Assembly (NCBI RefSeq): GCF_001420715.1
Contig: NZ_LJJC01000004.1
Coordinates: forward strand, 3,105,715-3,169,714
Source: Heyndrickxia shackletonii
Lineage (GTDB): Bacteria > Bacillota > Bacilli > Bacillales > Bacillaceae_C
Direction of reading: 5' to 3'
Length of the DNA stretch: 64,000 bases
Shown here: positions 8,979 to 18,279 of the stretch, in pieces
Layout: each line of letters starts with the position of its first letter
Numbering within the stretch: the first letter of the stretch is position 1
Translations under genes and position numbers: made by a program
The notes under the pieces: model-generated
What the model saw: the letters and a program-made list of their open reading frames with translations, nothing else
Databases searched by the model: none
What the model was told of the DNA's origin: nothing

Positions 8979-9917
8979 TTAAGCTTTTAGTTCTTCCACT
9001 ACTTGAGCACAGCTTTCCATATCTTGAATAGAGTAGACTTTTACTTCTTTGTTAATCTTTTTAATAAGACCAGATAAAACTTTCCCCTGCCCAATCTCAA
9101 TAAAAGTATCTACACCAAGATCCACCATTTTTCTTACTGAATCTTCCCATTGAACAGGAGAGTATAATTGTTCTATAAGCTTCTCTTTGATATCTTCAGA
9201 ATTCGTCATCGGTTCAGCCGTAACATTAGCAATAACGGGAATCTGTGCATCTACAATATTTATTTCCTGCAGAACTTGTTTAAATTTTTCAGCAGCAGGC
9301 TTCATTAGTTGAGAATGAAAAGGACCGCTCACTTGTAATGGAAGTGCACGTTTCGCTCCCTTTTCCTTTGCAAGTGCGGATGCTTCCTCAACACCTTTGA
9401 CAGTACCAGAGATAACAATTTGCCCTGGACAATTAAGATTCGCTAATTGCACCGAGTTTCCGTTTGACGTAACTTCCTCTGTCACCTCTTTTAATACATC
9501 TCGATCTAAGCCTAATACAGCAGCCATCGTTCCTTCCCCATTTGGAACTGCTTCTTCCATATACTCTCCGCGCTTATGTACTGCATATACCGCATCTTCG
9601 AAGTTAATTGCACCAGAAGCCACTAATGCAGTATATTCTCCTAAGCTATGTCCAGCAGTGTAATCAGGTTGTATGCCAGATGCTTGAAGACATTGCATAA
9701 TAGCTATACTTGTTGTTAGCAACGCAGGCTGTGCATTTGTTGTTAAAGTGAGTGTTTCAATTGGGCCGTTAAAAATTATATCGGAAAGTGAATAACCTAA
9801 ACGACTGTCAGCTTGTTCAAATATTTTTTTTGCATTGGAATTTGCCTCAGCTACAGATTGTCCCATCCCAACCGCTTGGGAACCTTGACCTGGAAATACG
9901 TAAGCAATCTTTTTCAT
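8979..9917 (-). CDS. fabD: Malonyl-CoA:ACP transacylase FabD
   Basis: Transfers malonyl from CoA to ACP, supplying the two-carbon donor for fatty acid synthesis. The 312-aa protein has the N-terminal FPGQGSQ, the nucleophile elbow GHSLGEY with Ser91, and the catalytic histidine in GPFHSQLM near residue 200. The ATG ([10 protein letters not shown]) follows AAGGAGAA. It lies between plsX (24 bp) and fabG (34 bp) in the FapR-controlled operon. Its substrate malonyl-CoA is also the ligand that releases FapR. Confidence 0.97.
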   Translation of the reverse strand: MKKIAYVFPGQGSQAVGMGQSVAEANSNAKKIFEQADSRLGYSLSDIIFNGPIETLTLTTNAQPALLTTSIAIMQCLQASGIQPDYTAGHSLGEYTALVASGAINFEDAVYAVHKRGEYMEEAVPNGEGTMAAVLGLDRDVLKEVTEEVTSNGNSVQLANLNCPGQIVISGTVKGVEEASALAKEKGAKRALPLQVSGPFHSQLMKPAAEKFKQVLQEINIVDAQIPVIANVTAEPMTNSEDIKEKLIEQLYSPVQWEDSVRKMVDLGVDTFIEIGQGKVLSGLIKKINKEVKVYSIQDMESCAQVVEELKA

Positions 9918-9941
9918 TTTTCAATTCTCCTTAAAAAGTTC

Positions 9942-10919
9942 TTAATTAATGAAATCTTTAATCGTTTTTGTAACATCATGCTGCACCATTTCTCGAGCTT
10001 GGCGAACTGCATTATATAATGCATTTGCATTAGATGAACCATGTGCTTTGATGACAGGAGCTTTGATTCCGAATAACCCGGCTCCTCCATACTCCGAATA
10101 ATCCATCATATTTTTCAGCTCAAGCAAATCTGATTTTACCAAAAGGGCTGCGATTTTGCTTTTGAAACTGCTTGTTAGAGTCTTTTTTAATAATGAAAAG
10201 ACGGAAGAGGCAGTACCTTCAATGGATTTCAAAACCATATTGCCTGTGAAACCATCTGTTACCACAACATCTGCCGGACCATTTAGCAAATCACGAGATT
10301 CAATGTTTCCAACAAAATTTATATCAACCTCTTTTAATAATTCAAAGGCTTTTTTTGTTAGTTCATTACCCTTCTTTTCTTCCGTTCCAATATTGAGAAG
10401 GCCAACTCTTGGATTATTTATTCCCCGTACTTTATTTGCATAAATTGAACCCATAATAGCATATTGGACAAGATGCTCCGGTTTCGCCTCAGCATTTGCT
10501 CCAAGGTCTAACATTACAAAACCTTTCCCATCAATAGTAGGCAGGGTTGGAGCAAGCGCAGGGCGTTCAATCCCTTCGATTCTTCCCACAATAAAAAGAC
10601 CGGAAGCCATTAATGCGCCGGTATTCCCAGCGGAAATGCAAGCATCTGCCTCACCATTTGCAACTGCTTGGGCCATTAATACCATAGATGCATTCTTTTT
10701 TCTTCTTACTGCCTTAACGGGTTCATCTGAACCTGTTATGACCTCATCTGTATGTATAACTTGTACTCTAGGGTCTGCCTGTAAATATTGATTTATTTGT
10801 GATTCAACCCCATATAAAAGGATTTCAACATCCTTAAATTCCTGGATTGCTTTATTAACACCCAAAACAATTTCCTTCGGGGCATGATCTCCACCCATAG
10901 CATCTATTGCAATTTTCAT
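9942..10919 (-). CDS. plsX: Phosphate acyltransferase PlsX
   Basis: Makes acyl-phosphate from acyl-ACP, the donor used by PlsY for the first acylation of glycerol-3-phosphate; a peripheral membrane protein in Bacillus. The 325-aa sequence starts [14 protein letters not shown], the family hallmark, and contains [21 protein letters not shown] and TDGFTGN. It is placed 16 bp after fapR and 24 bp before fabD, coupling phospholipid and fatty acid synthesis under one regulator. Confidence 0.97.
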   Translation of the reverse strand: MKIAIDAMGGDHAPKEIVLGVNKAIQEFKDVEILLYGVESQINQYLQADPRVQVIHTDEVITGSDEPVKAVRRKKNASMVLMAQAVANGEADACISAGNTGALMASGLFIVGRIEGIERPALAPTLPTIDGKGFVMLDLGANAEAKPEHLVQYAIMGSIYANKVRGINNPRVGLLNIGTEEKKGNELTKKAFELLKEVDINFVGNIESRDLLNGPADVVVTDGFTGNMVLKSIEGTASSVFSLLKKTLTSSFKSKIAALLVKSDLLELKNMMDYSEYGGAGLFGIKAPVIKAHGSSNANALYNAVRQAREMVQHDVTKTIKDFIN

Positions 10920-10935
10920 CTTATTTTCATCCTTT

Positions 10936-11523
10936 TTAATTCAATTTCACCTGCGAATCATCACTTTTACTGTTTCGATACATTTCAAAATCACCCGTAA
11001 ATACGAGCCTATTTCCTACATAACTATTCACATCAACAATAGTTCTATCGCCGACTTTAGGTTCGCGAACCTTTGCCTTCGCTATGACTCTCTCCCCCTC
11101 TTTGACAGAATGGGTAAAATGAATGTTCGCTTTGCTAGTTAAGGCTAATTCATCATTAATCACTGCGACCGCTAAAGAATTAGCCTGGGCGAATAGATGG
11201 TGTCCCCGTGCAATTGAATTCCGTTTAAAGACATGTTCCTTCCGAACATCAAATATTGAAATCGCACTTCTATCCAATTCAATATCAATGATTTCTCCTA
11301 TTACTTCATCAATCGGCAGAGCCTTTACTTCATCGCCAAATTGTTTTTCCGCTACATTTTTTATTCTTTCCCGAAGCTCCGGAATCGATAATTCTAAACG
11401 ATCAAGACGAATGGTTTGTACACTAACGCTGAATTTTTCTGAAAGCTCTTCATCTGTAATGAATGGGTTTTCTTTTATTGTTTTTAATAATTGTTTTTGT
11501 CTATCTTTTTTCACCATTCTCAT
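10936..11523 (-). CDS. fapR: Transcriptional repressor FapR (malonyl-CoA sensor)
   Basis: Global repressor of fatty acid and phospholipid genes; malonyl-CoA releases it from DNA. A DeoR-type helix-turn-helix ([20 protein letters not shown]) is followed by a conserved linker ([15 protein letters not shown]) and a hot-dog fold domain with [16 protein letters not shown], which binds the ligand in the family. I choose the ATG at 11523 (195 aa); a second ATG at 11517 is possible, and two GTG codons at 11530-11535 lie next to the operator. First gene of fapR-plsX-fabD-fabG-acpP and autoregulated through the site at 11540-11560. Confidence 0.95.
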   Translation of the reverse strand: MRMVKKDRQKQLLKTIKENPFITDEELSEKFSVSVQTIRLDRLELSIPELRERIKNVAEKQFGDEVKALPIDEVIGEIIDIELDRSAISIFDVRKEHVFKRNSIARGHHLFAQANSLAVAVINDELALTSKANIHFTHSVKEGERVIAKAKVREPKVGDRTIVDVNSYVGNRLVFTGDFEMYRNSKSDDSQVKLN

Positions 11524-11539
11524 TTTTAACACCACACGA

Positions 11540-11560
11540 TATTAGGACTTGGTACTAATA
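11540..11560 (-). promoter_or_regulatory. FapR operator
   Basis: Minus-strand ATTAGTACCAAGTCCTAAT is an imperfect inverted repeat matching the FapR box (ATTAG-TAC half followed by CTAAT). It starts 2 bp after the -10 box of the fapR promoter and covers the predicted transcription start, the position expected for autorepression. Confidence 0.82.
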
Positions 11561-11562
11561 GT

Positions 11563-11591
11563 AGTATATAAAAAGGGGGAGAAGAATGCAA
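11563..11591 (-). promoter_or_regulatory. Sigma-A promoter of the fapR operon
   Basis: Minus-strand TTGCAT (11586-11591), a 17-bp spacer and TATACT (11563-11568), directly followed by the FapR operator. The -35 hexamer lies inside the recG terminator hairpin. Confidence 0.8.
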
Positions 11592-11613
11592 GATTCACCT
11601 AATCTTTCTCCCT
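11571..11613 (-). terminator. recG intrinsic terminator overlapping the fapR promoter
   Basis: Minus-strand GGGAGAA (11606-11612) pairs with TTCTCCC (11577-11583), and an inner AGATT/AATCT extends the stem. A TTTTT run follows (11571-11575, just past CC). It begins 2 bp after the recG stop codon, and its 3-prime arm contains the -35 box of the fapR promoter. Confidence 0.75.
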
Positions 11614-11614
11614 G

Positions 11615-13663
11615 CTAATCTAGTTTTTCCCCATCCATTATTCCTGCGTGTTCTAAAAATGCCTTTAGGCTTAGATATTCTGGATTAGTCCAGAAATCAT
11701 CCAAATGAATTAATTCCATAGCATCTTTTCTAGCAGTTTCTAATGTTCGATAATCATGAACCATATCTGCCACTTTAAACTCCGGCAAGCCGCTTTGCTT
11801 CTTCCCAAAGAAATCACCTGGTCCTCTTAGCTCCAAATCCTTTTCACTTAATACAAAACCATCATTCGTTTCCGTCATGATTTTCATTCTTTCTTTTCCT
11901 ACCTCTGTCTTTGGATCTGCTAATAAAACGCAAAATGATTGTGCACTTCCTCTCCCTACACGACCACGCAGCTGATGAAGCTGTGATAATCCAAATCTTT
12001 CGGCATCATAAATGACCATTATAGTTGCATTCGGAACGTTTACGCCAACCTCTACTACCGTTGTAGAAACAAGAATTTGAACCTCATTCTTGCTAAATAA
12101 ATTCATTACCTCATCTTTTTCCTGTGCAGGGAGCCTCCCATGCATAAGGCCAACTCGATATTTATTACTGTAGTAGTTGGAAAGCATATCATATACATCA
12201 ATCGCATTTTGAACATCTAACTTATCGGATTCTTCAATGAGGGGGCAAATAATATATGCTTGTCTGCCTTGTGATAATTCCTTTTCAACAAATCCTAGTA
12301 CCCGTTCTAAAACTTCATGCTTTACCCAATACGTTTCAATCGTTTTCCTGCCTGCGGGCATCTCATCGATGGTCGAAACATCCATTTCACCAAACGCCGT
12401 AATTGCCAAAGTTCGCGGTATAGGCGTTGCTGTCATGAAAAGAACATCAGGTGTTTCCCCTTTTTCTCTTAATATTCTTCTTTGTTCCACACCAAAGCGA
12501 TGTTGTTCGTCAGTAATAACTAGACCGAGTTTGTGAAAGAAAACATCCTGCTGAATCAATGCATGTGTTCCTATTAAGATATCGATTTCCCCATCTTTTA
12601 ATCTTTCCAACAGCTCATTTCTTTTCTTTCCTTTTACGGAGCTTGTTAATAATGCAAGTCTTACCCCCATCGGCTCTAGTAATTGAAATAAGGAATCAGC
12701 ATGCTGTTCGGCTAATATTTCTGTAGGCACCATTAAAGCCCCTTGGTATCCGGCGGTAACACTCGCATACAGAGCTATAGCAGCCACTGCCGTTTTCCCT
12801 GAACCTACATCACCTTGCAAGAGCCGATTCATCCTAATAGGCGATTTCAGATCTGCACAAATTTCATTTACAACCCTTTTTTGTGCATTTGTTAACGGAA
12901 ATGGCAAAGAAGAAATAAATTCTTTTAGCTTTGTTAAATCATATTGGTGAGAAACTCCACCGGAATTTTCTCTTTCAAACTTACGCAACGCCTGCATTTT
13001 TAGTTGGAAAAATAAAAATTCCTCATAGACTATTCTTCTCCTTGCCTGTTTCACATCTGCCTGTGATTTAGGGAAATGTAAAGAAAAGATAGCTTCTTTC
13101 CTATCTAGAAGTTTATATTTCTCTCTCAGAAATGCAGGAATATTTTCTTTTATTTCATTGCTATAATCTTGATAGGCTTGTTTGATGAATTTTCTCAATT
13201 GTTTTACAGACAATTTTCCTCTGATAGAATATACAGGTTCAAATTCTGTTGTCATTTGATATGGACCAATTTTCATTTCCCCGGCCGTAATTGTTTGGCG
13301 ATGCTGATCCCATTTTCCTGTAACGGTAATTGTATCTTGAACATTTATTTTCTTTTTTAAATAGGGCTGATTAAAAAAGATAACCTTGATTAAATATCTT
13401 CCTACTAATAAATGAACAGTTAATCTGGAACGTTTTCGATTATAAAAGACAAGAGAAGGCTCACTATGAACCTTCCCCTCTACCGTTATTCTTTCCTCGT
13501 GTTTTACTTCTTGTAAATCTCTTAAACGATAGTCGTCATATCGATAAGGGAAGTGCTCAAGTAAATCCCCAACAGTAAATATCCCCATTACTGCTAAGTT
13601 ACTTTCCGCATCCTCTCCTACTCCTTTTATCATTGATACGGAATCTTGCAATGATTTATTCAT
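11615..13663 (-). CDS. recG: ATP-dependent DNA helicase RecG
   Basis: Remodels stalled replication forks and branched recombination intermediates. The 682-aa protein has an N-terminal wedge/OB region, then the helicase core with Walker A GDVGSGKT, DEQH (motif II), FMTATPIPRTLA (motif III) and QLRGRVGRG (motif VI), and the C-terminal RecG segment GPGDFFGKKQSGLPEF. The ATG at 13663 overlaps the end of sdaAA by 8 bp, implying translational coupling. A longer reading from a TTG at 13684 has no ribosome site. It is closed by the hairpin at 11571-11613. Confidence 0.96.
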   Translation of the reverse strand: MNKSLQDSVSMIKGVGEDAESNLAVMGIFTVGDLLEHFPYRYDDYRLRDLQEVKHEERITVEGKVHSEPSLVFYNRKRSRLTVHLLVGRYLIKVIFFNQPYLKKKINVQDTITVTGKWDQHRQTITAGEMKIGPYQMTTEFEPVYSIRGKLSVKQLRKFIKQAYQDYSNEIKENIPAFLREKYKLLDRKEAIFSLHFPKSQADVKQARRRIVYEEFLFFQLKMQALRKFERENSGGVSHQYDLTKLKEFISSLPFPLTNAQKRVVNEICADLKSPIRMNRLLQGDVGSGKTAVAAIALYASVTAGYQGALMVPTEILAEQHADSLFQLLEPMGVRLALLTSSVKGKKRNELLERLKDGEIDILIGTHALIQQDVFFHKLGLVITDEQHRFGVEQRRILREKGETPDVLFMTATPIPRTLAITAFGEMDVSTIDEMPAGRKTIETYWVKHEVLERVLGFVEKELSQGRQAYIICPLIEESDKLDVQNAIDVYDMLSNYYSNKYRVGLMHGRLPAQEKDEVMNLFSKNEVQILVSTTVVEVGVNVPNATIMVIYDAERFGLSQLHQLRGRVGRGSAQSFCVLLADPKTEVGKERMKIMTETNDGFVLSEKDLELRGPGDFFGKKQSGLPEFKVADMVHDYRTLETARKDAMELIHLDDFWTNPEYLSLKAFLEHAGIMDGEKLD

Positions 13664-14543
13664 CAGACACAAGCGGCATCCCAAAAATTTTTGCTTCCAG
13701 TCTACGGCCAGTTGGTGTATCCGCTAATCCTCCTTCAGCCGTTTCCTTTAACGCCGTTGGCATTCTTTGCCCTATTTTAAACATTGCATCAATTACTTCA
13801 TCACAAGGTATTCTACTTGTTACACCAGCCAATGCCATATCTGCTGCAACCATTGCATTTGCAGCACCCATGGCATTTCGTTTAATACATGGTACTTCAA
13901 CCAGCCCTGCAACCGGATCACAAACTAGTCCTAACATATTTTTTAAAGTGATTGCCATCGCATGTGCACTTTGCGATGGAGTGCCACCAGCCATTTCTAC
14001 TATAGCGGCAGCCGCCATTCCAGCAGCAGAACCAACCTCAGCTTGACAACCACCTGCTGCACCAGAGATGAAAGCATTATTTGCTACAACAAAACCAAAT
14101 GCACCAGATGTAAACAAGAAATGGACCATTTGCTCCCTAGTCGGATTAAGTTTGTTTTTCACAGCAAATAATGTACCCGGTACAACCCCTGCAGACCCAG
14201 CAGTAGGGGTAGCACAGATAGTTCCCATTGCGGCATTTACTTCATTTGTTGCTACCGCTTTACTGACAGCATCAAGAATTGTTTCACCGGATAAGAAATT
14301 ACCTTTTTCAATATATTTTTGGAGCAAAACAGCATCTCCGCCGGTTAATCCGGAATGTGAAGTTACTCCACGAATACCGCGTTCAATTGCTTCTTCCATT
14401 ACTTGTAAGCTTTTATCCATTTGAGAATATATTTCTTCACGTGTTCTTCCCGTAACATCCATTTCTTGTTCAATCATAATTTCGGATATTTTTTTATTTT
14501 GGGATTCAGCTAACTCAACTAATTCTGCTACATTTCGAAACAT
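13656..14543 (-). CDS. sdaAA: L-serine dehydratase, iron-sulfur-dependent, alpha subunit
   Basis: Catalytic subunit of the oxygen-sensitive serine deaminase that converts L-serine to pyruvate and ammonia. The 295-aa sequence has glycine-rich family blocks ATPTAGSAGVVPG and GAAGGCQAEVGSAAGMAAAA. The cysteines in GGCQAEVG, LVCDPVAG and VEVPCIKRN are the likely [4Fe-4S] ligands. It is paired with sdaAB 66 bp upstream and overlaps recG by 8 bp. Order fakA-sdaAB-sdaAA-recG matches B. subtilis. Confidence 0.95.
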   Translation of the reverse strand: MFRNVAELVELAESQNKKISEIMIEQEMDVTGRTREEIYSQMDKSLQVMEEAIERGIRGVTSHSGLTGGDAVLLQKYIEKGNFLSGETILDAVSKAVATNEVNAAMGTICATPTAGSAGVVPGTLFAVKNKLNPTREQMVHFLFTSGAFGFVVANNAFISGAAGGCQAEVGSAAGMAAAAIVEMAGGTPSQSAHAMAITLKNMLGLVCDPVAGLVEVPCIKRNAMGAANAMVAADMALAGVTSRIPCDEVIDAMFKIGQRMPTALKETAEGGLADTPTGRRLEAKIFGMPLVSDE

Positions 14544-14609
14544 GGGAGAACCCCCTTATAATCATTTTCGCAAACGCTACCATAATCTCTCTTCAATTAA
14601 ACTAGCAGT

Positions 14610-15272
14610 TTATTCTACAATTCTTGTTACTTGTGTAACAATTGGTAACGCTTGAATTTCATCTATTATATCTTGACCAATATTTTGATCTACTTCAATG
14701 GTCATTAAAGCCATTTTCCCTTTCTCTTTTCTTGAAACGTCCATATGACCAATATTAATTTCATATTTAGAAAGGATGTTCGCAACAGCAGCAATTGCCC
14801 CAAAGCGATCATTGTGTACAACTAAAATGGCAGGATGGTGTCCGGACAGCTTTAATTGAAAACCATTTAATTCAGTGATTTCTATTTTACCGCCGCCAAT
14901 TGAAATTCCGACAAGCTCTAATTCGCTCTCTTCATCGCCAATTTGGATTTTAGCTGTATTGGGATGATCTGGGACTTCTTCTGATTCGATAAATTCAATC
15001 GAAATTTGTCTTTCTTTCGCAATATCCATTGCTGAAATAATCCGTTCATCGAATGTATCAAAATCCAATAATCCGCCAATAATGGCGACATCTGTTCCAT
15101 GGCCTTTATAGGTTTTTGCGAATGATCCATAAAAATATATTTTTGCCCATTTTGGCTCTCTGCCAAATAGTGTACGAGCAACTCTACCTATTCTTGCTGC
15201 ACCTGCAGTGTGCGAACTGGAAGGTCCAATCATGACAGGACCTATTATATCAAAAACACTTTTGTACTTCAT
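14610..15272 (-). CDS. sdaAB: L-serine dehydratase, iron-sulfur-dependent, beta subunit
   Basis: Beta subunit of the two-chain serine dehydratase. It begins MKYKSVFDIIGPVMIGPSSS, the conserved serine-binding N-terminal block, and ends with an ACT regulatory domain (near residues 145-220, with NIGHMDVSRKEKGKMALM). I choose the ATG at 15272, 8 nt after GAGGGGAG; earlier in-frame ATGs at 15290 and 15278 overlap or crowd that ribosome site. It is 96 bp after fakA. Confidence 0.94.
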   Translation of the reverse strand: MKYKSVFDIIGPVMIGPSSSHTAGAARIGRVARTLFGREPKWAKIYFYGSFAKTYKGHGTDVAIIGGLLDFDTFDERIISAMDIAKERQISIEFIESEEVPDHPNTAKIQIGDEESELELVGISIGGGKIEITELNGFQLKLSGHHPAILVVHNDRFGAIAAVANILSKYEINIGHMDVSRKEKGKMALMTIEVDQNIGQDIIDEIQALPIVTQVTRIVE

Positions 15273-15368
15273 CAACATTACTCCCCTCATATAAGGAAGA
15301 CCTATTTCTTCTTTATTCTATGCATTTTTTGTTTAAAGGATATTAAGGTTACTCCTCTATTTAACCAC

Positions 15369-17042
15369 TTACTCTACTGCAAAGATATATGAATATATTG
15401 GTTGTTTTCCATTATGAACCTCTACTTCTATATCCCCATAATTTTCATGGACGAATTCAACAAGCTTGTTAAGCTGCTCATTCTGAACATCTTCCCCGTA
15501 CAAAATGGTAAGAATTTCGGCATCTTCATCCAGCATTTTTTGCAATAGCCCTTTTGCTGCCAAAATTACATCTTGATTGGTCTCGACAATTTTCCCATCA
15601 AGAATTCCCATAAAATCATTTTTATTGATGGTTATGCCATCTATATTGGTATCACGAACAGCGTAAGTAATTTGACCTGACTTTACATGCTGCAGCGCTT
15701 GATTCATCGACTTTATATTTTCCTCCATAGACATGGATGGATTAAAAGCTAATAACGCAGTCATACCTTGTGGCACGGTTTTAGAAGGGATGACAATCAC
15801 TTCTTCATCTGCTACCTCAGCTGCCTGTTCTGCAGCCATAATAATGTTTTTATTATTTGGAAGAATAAACACTTTGCTTGCATTAGCCGCTTTAATCGAT
15901 TTTAACAAATCCTCTGTACTTGGATTCATTGTTTGTCCGCCTTCAATTACAGTGGAGGCGCCAATGCTTTTAAATAGTTCAGCTATTCCTTCTCCCATTG
16001 ATACGGTCACAATGCCGAATTCCTTCTTTTCCTCAGGAGGTAGGTCAGTGTTTAAAGTGTTGTGTGTTTTTTCGACAATGGAACTATGCTGTTCCCGCAT
16101 ATTCTCTATTTTAATTTTAATTAAGCTACCGTATTTTTGACCATAGGAAAGGACCTCTCCTGGTGTTTCCGAGTGTACATGAACCTTTACAAGCTCATCA
16201 TCGGAAATAACCAATAAAGAATCTCCATAATGGCTTAAATCATTGCGGAATTGCTCTTCTGAAAATGGATGTTTTCGAAGTTTTTCCTTGTCTAATTTCA
16301 CCATTATTTCTGTACAATATCCAAACTTAATATCTTCCGTGTTCATGAATCCTTGCACACTTTTGTGATGTTCTGCACTTACTAATTCCGTCATGGAAGG
16401 TACTTCAGGAGCTGAATTAACAGGTTCTCCTTTTAATTCTGCGAGAAATCCTTCATACACACAGACAAGACCCTGCCCACCGCTGTCAACAACTCCAACT
16501 TCCTTTAAAACAGGCAAAAGTTCCGGTGTACGATTTAAAGAGGCTTTTGCCTCTTTCACCGTTTCCTCCATGACTAAAATTAAATCGTTATGTTTCTTTG
16601 CTGTTTGTAAAGCTTGTTTTGCGGCATCTTTGGCTACCGTTAATATTGTCCCTTCTACCGGTTTCATTACCGCTTTATATGCCGAGTCCACCCCAGCTTC
16701 TAGAGCAGCAGCAAATTCTAAGCTTGTGATGGTCTCTTTTGATTCAATGAACTTTCCAAAACCGCGAAATAGCTGTGACAATATTACACCTGAATTCCCG
16801 CGCGCCCCCATAAGTAAACCTTTCGCAAAGGCAGATGCCACATGTCCAATATGGTCTTGTACATTTTTTTGCACCTCTTTGGCGCCAGATGTCATGGATA
16901 AATTCATATTTGTTCCAGTATCACCGTCAGGAACCGGAAAAACGTTCAATGCATCCACCCTAATCGCATTTGCGGATAAGTTATTGGCTCCACTTATGAT
17001 CATTTCTGCAAAACGTTTCCCATCCAATGATGTCATTAACAC
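15369..17042 (-). CDS. fakA: Fatty acid kinase subunit FakA (YloV, DhaL/DegV-linked)
   Basis: Phosphorylates fatty acids held by a FakB (DegV-family) partner so they can enter phospholipid synthesis. The N-terminal DhaL-like ATP domain contains NVFPVPDGDTGTNMNLSM and GARGNSGVILSQLFRG. A middle domain includes FGYCTEIMVK, and the C-terminal domain FILPNNKNI. It is 558 codons long including stop. The GTG at 17042 is favoured because GGGAGG lies 9 nt upstream; the next ATG is two codons later. No fakB is present in the window. It follows yloU by 18 bp. Confidence 0.92.
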   Translation of the reverse strand: MLMTSLDGKRFAEMIISGANNLSANAIRVDALNVFPVPDGDTGTNMNLSMTSGAKEVQKNVQDHIGHVASAFAKGLLMGARGNSGVILSQLFRGFGKFIESKETITSLEFAAALEAGVDSAYKAVMKPVEGTILTVAKDAAKQALQTAKKHNDLILVMEETVKEAKASLNRTPELLPVLKEVGVVDSGGQGLVCVYEGFLAELKGEPVNSAPEVPSMTELVSAEHHKSVQGFMNTEDIKFGYCTEIMVKLDKEKLRKHPFSEEQFRNDLSHYGDSLLVISDDELVKVHVHSETPGEVLSYGQKYGSLIKIKIENMREQHSSIVEKTHNTLNTDLPPEEKKEFGIVTVSMGEGIAELFKSIGASTVIEGGQTMNPSTEDLLKSIKAANASKVFILPNNKNIIMAAEQAAEVADEEVIVIPSKTVPQGMTALLAFNPSMSMEENIKSMNQALQHVKSGQITYAVRDTNIDGITINKNDFMGILDGKIVETNQDVILAAKGLLQKMLDEDAEILTILYGEDVQNEQLNKLVEFVHENYGDIEVEVHNGKQPIYSYIFAVE

Positions 17043-17060
17043 TAATAGTATCCTCCCTTA

Positions 17061-17423
17061 TTACGGGTTTGTCACCCGAACTCCTTGAACAAAAATATTA
17101 ATTGAATGAACGGACAAGCCGATTGTCTTATCCAAAATATATTTAACCTTTGATTGTACATTATGAGCAATTTCGGAAATTTTCGTTCCATATCCTACTA
17201 TTATGTACATATCAATATGTACTTCATCATTTTCCTGGCGAACAATAACACCGCGAGAGAAATTGTCCTTGCGTAAAATGTCTGTAATACCATCTTTGAT
17301 TTGATTCTTTGAGGCCATACCAACAATGCCATAACAATCCACCGCCGCACCGCCTGCAATTGTTGCAATTACATCATTTGAAATATCAATTTGACCGTAA
17401 ACCGTTTTCATTTCAATGGACAT
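17061..17423 (-). CDS. yloU: Asp23/Gls24 family envelope stress protein YloU
   Basis: Small (120 aa) Asp23-family protein. It contains GQIDISNDVIATIAGGAAVDCYGIVGMAS at the N-terminus (shared family pattern) and a mixed alpha/beta C-terminal part. Family members are linked to cell-envelope stress and are often encoded next to fakA. No signal peptide or membrane helix. Its start is 261 bp from divergent rpmB; I could not fix a convincing sigma-A promoter for either gene in that gap. Confidence 0.9.
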   Translation of the reverse strand: MSIEMKTVYGQIDISNDVIATIAGGAAVDCYGIVGMASKNQIKDGITDILRKDNFSRGVIVRQENDEVHIDMYIIVGYGTKISEIAHNVQSKVKYILDKTIGLSVHSINIFVQGVRVTNP

Positions 17424-17684
17424 TATTCGTTCCCCCTAGTTAATATCTCGAAATATTGTTGAAGCTATCGTCATTTTACTATACTATAGGTGTTTTTTAA
17501 AGTCGAATCTCTTTTTTGGCTAGCCCCGCTTTTCGATTTGTCAAGAATATTCCCTTGAAAGTATATCGTTGAAGTGTTGCATTATTACAGGTTGTATGAT
17601 AAATTATTAAGGTATCTTTAATGACGAATATTGAAGTGATGAAACAAATGATATGTTTACTTCAGTAGTAAGGAGGGGAATTAT

Positions 17685-17873
17685 ATGCCAAAAAAATGTG
17701 TAATCACTGGACGTAAGACTCGTTCTGGTAATTCTCGTTCTCATGCGATGAATGCTAATAAACGTACTTGGGGAGCAAATCTTCAAAAAGTTCGTATCCT
17801 AGTTGACGGTAAACCTAAGCGTGTTTGGGTTTCTGCCAGAGCATTAAGATCCGGAAAAGTAGAACGTGTTTAA
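17685..17873 (+). CDS. rpmB: 50S ribosomal protein L28
   Basis: Structural protein of the large ribosomal subunit. The 62-aa sequence contains [30 protein letters not shown] and [16 protein letters not shown]. It has only a single cysteine, so it is the zinc-independent form without paired CxxC motifs. The start follows AGGAGGGGAATTAT. It is one of only two plus-strand genes here, divergent from yloU and convergent with spoVM. It is closed by a bidirectional terminator 10 bp after its stop. Confidence 0.98.
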   Translation: MPKKCVITGRKTRSGNSRSHAMNANKRTWGANLQKVRILVDGKPKRVWVSARALRSGKVERV

Positions 17874-17882
17874 TAAAAATGT

Positions 17883-17919
17883 AAAAAAAACATCCATGGT
17901 TTACATGGATGTTTTTTTC
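17883..17919. terminator. Bidirectional terminator between rpmB and spoVM
   Basis: Perfect stem ACATCCATG / CATGGATGT with a 5-nt loop, flanked by an A run on the left and a T run on the right. It can stop rpmB transcripts and, on the other strand, spoVM transcripts. Confidence 0.85.
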
Positions 17920-17951
17920 GTAGATAAGACTGCATCTTCTTCAAAATAAAT

Positions 17952-17967
17952 GCACCCAATTGGGTGC
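17952..17967. repeat. 16-bp perfect palindrome
   Basis: GCACCCAATTGGGTGC lies between the rpmB terminator and the spoVM stop. On the minus strand it is followed by ATTTATTTTG, so it may be a weak spoVM terminator (6-bp stem, 4-nt loop). It could equally be a protein site. Confidence 0.4.
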
Positions 17968-17997
17968 GAATAAAAACCTGCTTATATATTTTAAATA

Positions 17998-18078
17998 TTA
18001 TCCCTTTTTAAAAGTACCTAACATCGCTCGGACAATGCCGCCAATAAATCTAGGCAATTTAATCGTATAAAATTTCAT
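17998..18078 (-). CDS. spoVM: Stage V sporulation protein SpoVM (26 aa)
   Basis: Tiny amphipathic peptide that recognises the positive curvature of the forespore membrane and anchors SpoIVA at the start of coat assembly. The 26 codons begin MKFYTIKLPRFIGGIV and end RAMLGTFKKG. This is nearly identical to B. subtilis SpoVM, including the Pro9 that breaks the helix and the conserved Ile15. A strong GAGGAGGGAAATAA ribosome site precedes the ATG. It lies between thiN and rpmB, the same place as in B. subtilis. I could not identify a convincing sigma-E promoter in the 200 bp upstream. Confidence 0.95.
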   Translation of the reverse strand: MKFYTIKLPRFIGGIVRAMLGTFKKG

Positions 18079-18279
18079 TTATTTCCCTCCTCATCAATCT
18101 GAAAGCAAACAATGATTCACAGAAACATTCCCAAGTGGATTATATAATCTATGGCAATATCTTAAACATTGAAATAGTTCTCTCGGGAACTGTGAAAATA
18201 GGCATTCTCTAGTTTTCGGTACTATTATATTCAATAATAAAACAATAAGTACGATACCCTTCAAAAATCGGGCACTGAA

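Noticed and set aside
13633-14424. Plus-strand frames opposite sdaAA (up to 137 codons)
   Set aside because: Shadows of the glycine/alanine-rich sdaAA sequence; no initiation signals.
16393-17088. Long plus-strand open frame (231 codons) opposite fakA
   Set aside because: Antisense shadow of a well-conserved gene, serine/threonine-rich low-complexity translation, no ribosome site.
17424-17684. Divergent promoters for yloU and rpmB
   Set aside because: A TATGAT lies before rpmB but no -35 at 16-18 bp; the yloU side is also weak.
18079-18279. Sigma-E promoter for spoVM
   Set aside because: Best -10 candidate (CATAGATT) has no matching -35 at 14-15 bp; not reported as a feature.
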